From Actinobacteria bacterium UBA5976 (GTDB lineage Bacteria; Actinomycetota; Actinomycetes; S36-B12; UBA5976): a stretch of 12,386 nucleotides of DNA. Position 1 is the first letter of the stretch. Every line of letters begins with the position of its first letter. Where the stretch lies: positions 6,610-18,995 of the forward strand of contig DJBM01000140.1 of assembly GCA_002430405.1 (NCBI GenBank), read 5' to 3'. This document shows positions 6,526 through 12,386 of this stretch, piece after piece. The position numbers were made by a program, and so were the translations under genes. Below the pieces are notes generated by a model. It was not told the origin of the DNA and did not search any database. It worked only from the letters and a program-made list of their open reading frames with translations.

Positions 6526-7112
6526 TTTAGACTCTGCTAATTCGATAATGGGTTGCAGAATTTCAAACGCCCAGGAATTTAAGTTATTCAATTTAACTAG
6601 TAAATTTATCTCACTCAACATTTGTTGACGTCGATTCTCTGGCAACTTCATCGCTAGTTCAATTGCTTTAAGTAAGCGCACCGGATGTGGTGAATCGGCA
6701 ATTATGCAAGAAGAGCCAAGTGTGGCCATGGCGCCAACTTTAGGAGTAGCCACGATCACGATGTTTCTGACATTAAGTACTGCTGCTTCTTTGATGACTA
6801 AGTTCATGCCATCTTCCCATGAGGGAGCAAATAGAAAATCAAATCTTCGTAGGGCGCCAAGGGCGCCAGCGTAATCGATGGTTGTTTGATCGTGGATAAG
6901 TCCTGGTAACTAAACTTCTGATCAGATTCTCCAGATGGACTTTGATCAAGCACACTCCAATTAACCTCACAATGATTGGCTAACTCGGGTAGAACCACAC
7001 TTAGCCCGCCGATGTGAGCTAAGTGTGGAATGTTTTGGGAATCAATTGCTATCGGACCACGACGGGACAAAACCCCAAGTTTAAAAGTTCTTGTCCTAGA
7101 TTCATCAATCAA
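6502..7112 (-). pseudogene. Decayed trehalose-6-phosphate synthase-like (GT20) remnant
   Basis: Two minus-strand frames together resemble the two ends of an OtsA-type glycosyltransferase. The first frame (7112 to 6804, TTG start overlapping the methyltransferase stop as TTGA) has an N-terminal-like VLSRRGPI and a GGLSVVLPELA segment. The second frame is open from 6909 to 6502 and carries the family's C-terminal nucleotide-sugar segment around EDGMNLVIKEA. The match begins upstream of the ATG at 6807 (FDFLFAPSWEDG), so that ATG is not a true gene start and a frameshift lies near 6900. OtsA is about 470 residues; only about 200 codons remain, so most of the middle is gone as well. Two short coupled genes are an alternative, since the frames share an ATGA overlap at 6804-6807. 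I favour a pseudogene; the N-terminal match is weaker than the C-terminal one. Confidence 0.6.
6851..6868. repeat. 9-bp perfect tandem duplication inside the otsA-like remnant
   Basis: AGGGCGCCA occurs twice in direct succession. On the minus strand it encodes a GAL-GAL repeat just before the FDFLFAPSWEDG segment, close to the inferred frameshift. Its length is a multiple of three, so it does not itself shift the frame. It may mark local replication slippage in a gene no longer under selection. Confidence 0.5.
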
Positions 7113-7825
7113 GGCTTGGTAGCTCGCACTTCCAAGCGAACGTAATCCAGAGTGTTGTCCGTCATGGCTTTTGCTAGAGTTTCAATTTGGTTTAATGGCC
7201 AATCTCTAAATACCAGAGTTTGCAAGTAAGTAACCAAAGTTTTATAACTGGGCAACACTGTTGGGTGCGGCCGTAACTCAACTTCAACATTGGTGAATCC
7301 AGATTTGACCAGTAATGATGTGGTGTCTTCGATGTTGGCGTAATACCAACTCGGAAAACTAGTTTCTGGGAATAATTCCAAAGCTAAATCAAGAGTTTGC
7401 TTCAGGTTTCCAAAACCGCCAGCATCGGTTGCCAGCCTGCCACCTGGCTTAAGGGCGGTGAAGAAATTGTTCCAAACATTACTGTGATCAGCTAACCAGT
7501 GCAGCGCTGCAACGGACATGATGGCATCGACGCTATTTGGCTCTACCGGTAGCGGGCTATCTAGGTCGCCTTGGGCAATAGTTACCCGAGGATCTGCGCC
7601 GATAGCAGCGCGACATTGATCCAGCATGGTGCGGCTTTGATCTACACAAATCAAATTGCCAGAAGTTAGAGTTTCGAGAGCAACTTGGGCATCTCTGCCA
7701 GTTCCGCAGCCTGCATCAAGCAAAGTTTCAGATGGCTGCAGATTTAATGCGGCAATAGTTCGCTTACCCCACTCTTGGTGGGGCAGCGGTAGGGCGTCGT
7801 AAGCTGGGCCGTCCCATTCAGGCAT
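7109..7825 (-). CDS. Class I SAM-dependent methyltransferase (Tam/BioC-like)
   Basis: A 238-residue cytoplasmic methyltransferase with a Rossmann-like SAM domain. Motif I LLDAGCGTG lies at 35-43, an acidic loop (CVDQSRTMLD) ends the second strand, and QGDLD and the SVAALHWLAD segment follow. The layout near the HWL segment recalls trans-aconitate methyltransferase and malonyl-ACP methyltransferase (BioC), which methylate free carboxylates; this is a family resemblance, not proof of substrate. The ATG at 7825 was chosen because the product then begins MPEWDGPAYD, typical for the group, and its start region overlaps the CoA-transferase stop by 8 bp. A GTG at 7843 would add six residues. It is the last intact gene of the minus-strand operon; its stop overlaps the TTG of the decayed remnant. 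A carboxylate methyltransferase beside an MmgE/PrpD gene and a CoA-transferase would fit modification or disposal of a tricarboxylate-like by-product, but this is speculative. Confidence 0.8.
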   Translation of the reverse strand: MPEWDGPAYDALPLPHQEWGKRTIAALNLQPSETLLDAGCGTGRDAQVALETLTSGNLICVDQSRTMLDQCRAAIGADPRVTIAQGDLDSPLPVEPNSVDAIMSVAALHWLADHSNVWNNFFTALKPGGRLATDAGGFGNLKQTLDLALELFPETSFPSWYYANIEDTTSLLVKSGFTNVEVELRPHPTVLPSYKTLVTYLQTLVFRDWPLNQIETLAKAMTDNTLDYVRLEVRATKP

Positions 7826-9026
7826 CAGTAGATCCAAATGCACCAGATGCCTTTAGTACAGCGATTTGTTCTTCCGTTAGATCCAACAAATCTTTAAGTA
7901 CCGAAACCGTATGCTCACCACGCTTGGGAGCTCGCGAATGTTCTGTTCGCTTTGGCCCAACATTGACTGGCGATGCTGGCGTGCGGAGCTTGCCAAAATA
8001 TTCGTGATCACTATGCGCGATCATCTCGCGGGCGACGGTGTGTTCCTCTTGGAATGCCTGCTCAATTGTGTTTACCGGGGAACAGGGCACACCTGCAGCC
8101 ATTAGATCAATTAGCCATTCCTTGGTAGTTCGAGTCTTGAAGATGTCATCGAGCTGACTTACTAACGCATCTCGGTTTTCGTAACGCTTAGCAAAGTCGA
8201 TGTAGTCCGGGTTGGTTGCCAGGTCAGGTCGGCCGATTACTTGGCACAGACGTTCATAAAACTTTTCCTTGGCGCAGCCGATAACAATCCAATAGTCCGT
8301 TGTTTGAAAAACCTGAAATGGAACCAAGGATGGATGCGCCGAGTGCGAGTGCCGAATCGGCTCATGGCCACCGGATAAATGCCAAGATCCGATGTAGCTC
8401 GTCATGGAAAGTGCGGTGTCATAAAGTGAAACATCGCAGTCCATTCCTATGCCGTCACGGCGAGAAGCGTGGATACCACTAATTAATGCCAGGGCGGCAA
8501 CGAATCCGCCAGAGAAATCAACAAGTGAAAGCCCACTCTTGGTTGGTGGTCCATCTGGCTCACCCGTAAGTGACATCCAACCTGCAAGTCCTTGCAACAT
8601 GTAGTCATACCCAGGTTCCTTAGACCTTGGACCCGTCATGCCAAAGCCACTGAGGGAGCAACAGACTATGGCTGGATTCAAGTGCTTAAGATCTTCGTAA
8701 GTTATTTTTAGTTTGGCAGGAACATCGCCGCGTAAATTCGAATAAACCGCATCACTTTGTTTTACCAAGTCTTCAAAAGTGGCACGACCACTTGGACTAG
8801 ATAGATCAAGTGAGATTGATTCCTTATTTCGGTTAAAAGTTTCGAAAAATAGTGAATCCTCTTCATGTGCATAAGGCGGTACATATCGCCCGACATCGCC
8901 ACCAGAATTTGGGTCTTCTATCTTTATTACCCGCGCGCCAAGATCAGCAAGATGTACTGTGCCAAACGGACCGGCGCCAAATTGCTCGAGCGAGAGTATG
9001 GTGATTCCCGATAGTGGAAGTGGCAT
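7818..9026 (-). CDS. Class III (CaiB/BaiF family) CoA-transferase
   Basis: A complete 402-residue member of the formyl-CoA transferase/carnitine CoA-transferase family. It begins with the hallmark ITILSLEQFGAGPFGTVHLADLGA, cut here as ITILSLEQFGAGPF then ADLGARVIKIEDP (27-39). It has the conserved LDLSSPSGR segment (73-81), PGYDYMLQG (138-146) and GLSLVDFSGG, in which Asp170 is the expected nucleophile forming the aspartyl-CoA intermediate. The ATG at 9026 has AAGGA 6 bases upstream, and the gene follows selD after 23 bp. The reaction is transfer of CoA from an acyl-CoA to a carboxylic acid. In an operon with an acyl-CoA dehydrogenase and an MmgE/PrpD protein, it would activate the acid to be broken down. 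The exact acid is unknown. It is clearly distinct in sequence from the partial relative at 1-804, so the two are not a recent duplication. Confidence 0.92.
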   Translation of the reverse strand: MPLPLSGITILSLEQFGAGPFGTVHLADLGARVIKIEDPNSGGDVGRYVPPYAHEEDSLFFETFNRNKESISLDLSSPSGRATFEDLVKQSDAVYSNLRGDVPAKLKITYEDLKHLNPAIVCCSLSGFGMTGPRSKEPGYDYMLQGLAGWMSLTGEPDGPPTKSGLSLVDFSGGFVAALALISGIHASRRDGIGMDCDVSLYDTALSMTSYIGSWHLSGGHEPIRHSHSAHPSLVPFQVFQTTDYWIVIGCAKEKFYERLCQVIGRPDLATNPDYIDFAKRYENRDALVSQLDDIFKTRTTKEWLIDLMAAGVPCSPVNTIEQAFQEEHTVAREMIAHSDHEYFGKLRTPASPVNVGPKRTEHSRAPKRGEHTVSVLKDLLDLTEEQIAVLKASGAFGSTDA

Positions 9027-9049
9027 TAGTTATCCTTCTTGTCTGAGGA

Positions 9050-10081
9050 CTAGTTGTTACAAAATTGATCTATTGCTAAGTTCACAACGTAAGACCCTGC
9101 CATAATTTTACCGACTACAAAAAATCCTTGGGCTTCGAGTTCCCCTTGCAATCCAGGCGAGACACTAGCAAGTAGTCCACCATTTGTTTGTGGGTCAAAA
9201 AGTGCCGCTTCTGAAAAATGGCCAGTTAGTCCGGTCGTAATCAAAGCACTTGCACTGCGATTGCGGACGTCGGCCGAAGTGCGGATTCCAGCTTCGAATA
9301 GGTCCATTGCTTCGGGCAGCACAGCAGTTTTGGACAAAGTTAGGTGAACATCCAAATCTTGCTTGCCCAGCATTTCAGATATGTGACCGACGAGACCGAA
9401 CCCAGTTATGTCAGTGACTGCATGTACTTTTTCGCCACATTTTGCTAGTACCTCACGCGCCGCCTTGTTAGAAATTCGCATTTGCGCCAATGCGCTTTGC
9501 TCATCTCGTGCGTCACGAGTTGCGAGCAATACTCCGGTACCTAGTGGCTTAGAAAGCATGAGGATGTCATCGGGTTGCATTCCAGACTTGCGCCAGATTG
9601 CTTTTGGATGAACATATCCTGTGACAGCTAATCCAAAAACTGCTTCCTTCACCCGTACTGTGTGACCCCCAACAATTTCTACTTCTGATTCAACACAGGC
9701 TTGTTTGGCTCCAGTAACACAGGCAACCATGTCAGACTCTGACATTTCGCTAGGAAAACCACAAATAAGTAATGCAGTTCTCGGGATCCCGCCCATTGCG
9801 TACACATCTGACAACGCGTTGAGCGCACTTACGTAGCCATATTCAAAAGCATTGCTCACGACTGGCGGAAAAAAATCAACAGTCGAAATTAATGAAGTAG
9901 ATTCATTAATCGCAACAACCGCCGCATCATCTGGCTTGGCCAAGCCAACGATGGTGTCAGAATGTTCGCAACCAACGGCAGCAAGGCGTAATGACTTCAA
10001 AAGATCGCTATCAGCTTTAGCAGCGCAGCCACCACATGATGTTAAGTCACGTAAGTTACCCGTTGTGAGTTCAATGGTCAT
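9050..10081 (-). CDS. selD: Selenide, water dikinase (selenophosphate synthetase)
   Basis: A 343-residue enzyme that makes selenophosphate from selenide and ATP, giving AMP and phosphate; the product is the selenium donor for selenocysteine, for 2-selenouridine in tRNA and for some molybdenum hydroxylases. The active-site motif CGGCAAK (16-22) places Cys19 and Lys22 three apart, as in the catalytic Cys17/Lys20 pair of the E. coli enzyme, so this is a cysteine and not a selenocysteine form. The metal/ATP motifs follow: KPDDAAV (49-55), STVDFF (66-71), the ALSDVYAMGG block, GGHT, and DITGFGLVGH. DPQTNGGLL near the C-terminus completes the family pattern. Length is normal. The ATG overlaps the upstream stop codon as ATGA, so translation is probably coupled to the MmgE/PrpD gene. 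No selA, selB, selC, selU or selenoprotein gene is visible in the window, so which selenium pathway it serves is unknown. Confidence 0.95.
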   Translation of the reverse strand: MTIELTTGNLRDLTSCGGCAAKADSDLLKSLRLAAVGCEHSDTIVGLAKPDDAAVVAINESTSLISTVDFFPPVVSNAFEYGYVSALNALSDVYAMGGIPRTALLICGFPSEMSESDMVACVTGAKQACVESEVEIVGGHTVRVKEAVFGLAVTGYVHPKAIWRKSGMQPDDILMLSKPLGTGVLLATRDARDEQSALAQMRISNKAAREVLAKCGEKVHAVTDITGFGLVGHISEMLGKQDLDVHLTLSKTAVLPEAMDLFEAGIRTSADVRNRSASALITTGLTGHFSEAALFDPQTNGGLLASVSPGLQGELEAQGFFVVGKIMAGSYVVNLAIDQFCNN

Positions 10082-11463
10082 TGCAGTCTAAGTGCCTCGA
10101 CAAAGTCCCGAGAATTTTTTGTCTTCGGTAATGACATAACGGCGTTTAAAACCCGATCCGCTACTTTTTTGTCAGTTACAAGTTCCATGTTGTCTCGGAA
10201 CTTAGCTTCGACCTCAGTGGCGGAAAGTGGTCGTTCATCGGCGCCGCGATTAACATCCTCACGCTTTGTGAAGGTTCGACCATCTTTTGTCTTAATGACT
10301 ACTTCGCCATGGAAATATTTTGGAAAAGTTGGGTTTGGATCATTTTGATAGGAAACTTTTGCTGCTAGCGCGAGGAGTTCTTGATCTACTAAACATTCAT
10401 CTTCCAAGTCGGCCAAGGTAAAACGTCGTTTCGCAATAGCTGTTGCAACTATGAATGGCAGCGAGAATTTTGCGTCGTAATCGCTGCGCGGAGTTAGTTT
10501 GGATTTTGCTGGTTCAGAGACTACTGGCACAACTTGCGCCGGAATAATTGTGAGAACTGACTCGATGTCTGAGGCTTGCAAATTGTTCTGCGTTACTAAC
10601 TCAATTGCGATGTCAATGCAAGCGTGGGTGAAGTGACAGGCAGCGTAAGGCTTAATTGCAACTCGTAATAATTCCCAAGCTGTTCCTAGATCTGCAGTTA
10701 CTGCAGAAATATCTGTGTTGTGACCAGCAGGAGTGTGAGAATTAAATAGTCCAAATCTTCCTTCGTAGATTGCCAGAGGTGCTTCGAATTTCGCTTTGGC
10801 AAGTTCCGCTGAAGTAATTCCACAAACTGCAGCCCAGCCAGGATGCAGGCGCTTAGTCCAGGCACCCGTTTCCAGGAATTCCATCGAGCCAGATGCAAGG
10901 GAACCCACAATTCCTTGTGCGCTAGCTATTCCGTGCGAATCTAGGCCGATCATTTTTGCTGCTGCAGTCGCTGCGCCAAATGCACCAGCAAGTCCGGTTG
11001 GGTGAAATCCTTGGGCATGAAAGCCGCCATTTGCAGCGGTGCCAACGCGTGCACCGATTTCAAGGGCAACTAAGAATCCTAAAACTAAATCATTTCCGCT
11101 TAGTTCTCTGTCGTCCGCAATAGCAATAGCTGTTGGTACTGCGCTTGCGGTGGCATGAATAACTCCAGGCACATGGGTGTCATCGAAATCTAGTCCGTGA
11201 ATCAAAATGCCGTTAAGCATGGCTTGATCGCGAACTGTGAAGCGCTCGGTGCAGGCAATTGCTCCACGCGGTCCACTTCCAAGGGCAACAGATGCGGCAA
11301 TACTCTTCGTTGCAAAATCGTAGTTTGTTGAGGCAAATGCGATTCCAACTGCGTCAAGAATATTTAGCAGTGCCTGCTCTTGCACATGTGATGGAACATC
11401 TGAGATTTTTACTGCTGCTGACCAATCGCCGATTACCTCAGATAAAGTTTGCGTGTTACCCAT
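10078..11463 (-). CDS. MmgE/PrpD family protein
   Basis: A 461-residue member of the family that includes 2-methylcitrate dehydratase (PrpD), cis-aconitate decarboxylase and iminodisuccinate epimerase. Blocks seen in order are HGLDFDDTH (89-97), the following HATASAVP segment, GFHPTG with the GAFGAATAAAK run (152-170), KRLHPGW (204-210), and the KPYAACHFTH segment (271-280). These are the regions that line the family's active site. The C-terminal lobe with its KFSLPFIVATAI stretch is also present, and length is usual. The ATG at 11463 was chosen because AGGAG lies 5 bases upstream; a GTG two codons earlier would leave no spacing to that site. The gene follows the acyl-CoA dehydrogenase after 8 bp and overlaps selD by 4 bp. 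Sequence alone does not separate dehydratase, decarboxylase and epimerase activity. No prpB or prpC accompanies it, which argues mildly against a standard methylcitrate cycle. Confidence 0.88.
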   Translation of the reverse strand: MGNTQTLSEVIGDWSAAVKISDVPSHVQEQALLNILDAVGIAFASTNYDFATKSIAASVALGSGPRGAIACTERFTVRDQAMLNGILIHGLDFDDTHVPGVIHATASAVPTAIAIADDRELSGNDLVLGFLVALEIGARVGTAANGGFHAQGFHPTGLAGAFGAATAAAKMIGLDSHGIASAQGIVGSLASGSMEFLETGAWTKRLHPGWAAVCGITSAELAKAKFEAPLAIYEGRFGLFNSHTPAGHNTDISAVTADLGTAWELLRVAIKPYAACHFTHACIDIAIELVTQNNLQASDIESVLTIIPAQVVPVVSEPAKSKLTPRSDYDAKFSLPFIVATAIAKRRFTLADLEDECLVDQELLALAAKVSYQNDPNPTFPKYFHGEVVIKTKDGRTFTKREDVNRGADERPLSATEVEAKFRDNMELVTDKKVADRVLNAVMSLPKTKNSRDFVEALRLQ

Positions 11464-11468
11464 TACCA

Positions 11469-11473
11469 CTCCT
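11469..11473 (-). promoter_or_regulatory. Ribosome binding site fixing the MmgE/PrpD ATG
   Basis: On the minus strand AGGAG overlaps the stop codon of the acyl-CoA dehydrogenase gene and lies 5 bases before the ATG at 11463. This selects that ATG over the GTG at 11469, which directly overlaps the site. Confidence 0.65.
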
Positions 11474-12386
11474 AGTTGAATCGTAGGCCGAGAGTTTCGG
11501 CAATAGTTGTGCGTTGAACTTCATCCGTACCACCAGGGATCCGTAGATTTCGGGCGATTTGGAACAGTTTGTTGATGTCAGTATCTCTTAGAACTCCAAG
11601 TCCGCCATGAATTTGAAGCGCCCGGTCAGCCACTCGGTAGAACGACTCATCGTTACTCAATTTTAAGGAACAAATTCGTCGCACTTCATCACTTGGTCGA
11701 GGCAAATTCCACCATGGTCCAGGGGAATCAATGGCGCGGGCAACATCGAGAGAAAGTGACCGGGTTTGCTGCCAATCCAAGTACATGTCAGCAATCATCC
11801 ATTGGATGCCCTGTTTAGCACCGAGTGGTTCCCCGCCAACTACGCGCGTTTTTACTCGCTCCAAAGTTTTTTCTATTAAGTACTTTGACCAACCAGAACA
11901 CATTCCGGCGCGGCGCATTCTGGTGTAGTTAAACGACATGACTGCGATATCAAATCCGCCGTTAACTTCACCCAAGACTGCGCTTTCTGGCAAAACCATA
12001 TCTTTAAAGTGAATTTCGCCGGTGTAGCCATCGCCAAACATGGTTTGATACAGCTGTCCGATTTCGTAGCCCCTTCCTGCATATTCTTTAGTGTCGAACA
12101 TGAAGTAAGTGAATGATTGCCGGCCACCACCAGGATTTGTGATGGCAAGAACTTGGGCAACATCGGCGTCAAAGAAATTTGTAATGTATGCCTTTGTTCC
12201 ATTTAGTACCCAGTCCGAACCTTTGCGAACGGCATTTGTTTTCATGTCGTAAAGATTTGAGCCCGCGCCAGTTTCAGTAACGCCATGCAGACTTGTTTTT
12301 AATCCCTTTACTAGGGGATCAGTGAACTGTTCTTTTTGATGCGGGTGAGCCTTTAGCAATCGAGGTGTAGCACCCTCGGACCAAGA
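11472..12386 (-). CDS. Acyl-CoA dehydrogenase, C-terminal 304 residues
   Basis: The frame is open to the right edge, so the N-terminal part and the start codon are outside the window. Family members are flavoproteins of about 380-400 residues that introduce a double bond into an acyl-CoA, passing electrons to electron-transfer flavoprotein. The visible part opens in the conserved middle region with HGVTETGAGSN, equivalent to the family's TEP-x-AGSD flavin-contact motif. It continues through the WVLNGTKAYITN strand, the helical C-terminal domain, QIHGGLGV and the closing RIPGGTDEVQRTTIAE. In medium-chain enzymes the catalytic glutamate sits just before the GT of this last motif; here that position is Gly, as in several other branches where the base lies elsewhere. 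The gene is the first visible one of the minus-strand operon, so the promoter lies further right. The acyl substrate cannot be told. Confidence 0.92.
   Translation of the reverse strand, partial: SWSEGATPRLLKAHPHQKEQFTDPLVKGLKTSLHGVTETGAGSNLYDMKTNAVRKGSDWVLNGTKAYITNFFDADVAQVLAITNPGGGRQSFTYFMFDTKEYAGRGYEIGQLYQTMFGDGYTGEIHFKDMVLPESAVLGEVNGGFDIAVMSFNYTRMRRAGMCSGWSKYLIEKTLERVKTRVVGGEPLGAKQGIQWMIADMYLDWQQTRSLSLDVARAIDSPGPWWNLPRPSDEVRRICSLKLSNDESFYRVADRALQIHGGLGVLRDTDINKLFQIARNLRIPGGTDEVQRTTIAETLGLRFN

Noticed and set aside
7109..7111. Read-through of the methyltransferase TGA as selenocysteine, prompted by selD upstream
   Set aside because: The frame runs only about 17 more codons before a stop, with no methyltransferase-like sequence; a plain stop codon fits.
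1..9026. The two class III CoA-transferases as a recent duplication
   Set aside because: Their alignable segments differ strongly (GISLGDSL versus GLSLVDFSGG and surroundings), they are on opposite strands, and no flanking repeats were seen.
9050..10081. Possible selenocysteine at the SelD active site
   Set aside because: The active-site motif CGGCAAK uses cysteine codons; no in-frame TGA occurs within the gene.

Overview
The window reads as chromosomal DNA from a free-living actinobacterium of moderate GC (near or a little under half G+C by eye). The densely packed genes, GTG/TTG starts and an alanine/serine-rich lipoprotein would fit the small-genome aquatic lineages (acI / Nanopelagicales type). 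That placement is an inference from style; there is no rRNA or other marker gene. No tRNA, rRNA, CRISPR array, insertion sequence or phage gene was seen.

Left block (1-1682): the 3' part of a class III CoA-transferase gene (+) converges with a carbon-nitrogen hydrolase gene (-). The hydrolase shares a roughly 300 bp divergent promoter region with a three-gene ABC importer operon on the + strand (1986-6525). The operon order is RbsC-type permease, lipoprotein substrate-binding protein, RbsA-type double ATPase. Each side of the divergent region has a GTATAC-centred palindrome, which looks like a shared regulator site. A perfect 18-bp hairpin with a GAAA loop lies between the binding-protein and ATPase genes.

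The most unusual item is the ATPase. After its two nucleotide-binding domains it carries about 220 extra residues, with five copies of an aromatic-x-W-x-P-H-x-V-G motif plus one decayed copy. I recognise no named domain there. Its two ABC halves are also asymmetric: one composite ATP site looks intact and the other degenerate.

Right block (6502-12386, all - strand) is one tightly spaced operon entered from beyond the right edge. Its order is acyl-CoA dehydrogenase (partial), MmgE/PrpD-family protein, selenide-water dikinase (SelD), class III CoA-transferase, small-molecule methyltransferase, and a decayed trehalose-6-phosphate-synthase-like remnant. Junctions are ATGA-type overlaps or gaps of at most 23 bp. 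The first, second and fourth genes suggest catabolism of an organic acid through a CoA thioester. SelD, the selenium donor enzyme, is an unexpected member. The remnant's 3' end overlaps the end of the ATPase gene tail to tail.

Taken together, this is a catabolic/transport neighbourhood: an importer for an unidentified small solute, an amidase-type enzyme likely co-regulated with it, two CoA-transferases and an acyl-CoA catabolic operon. No substrate can be read from the sequence alone.
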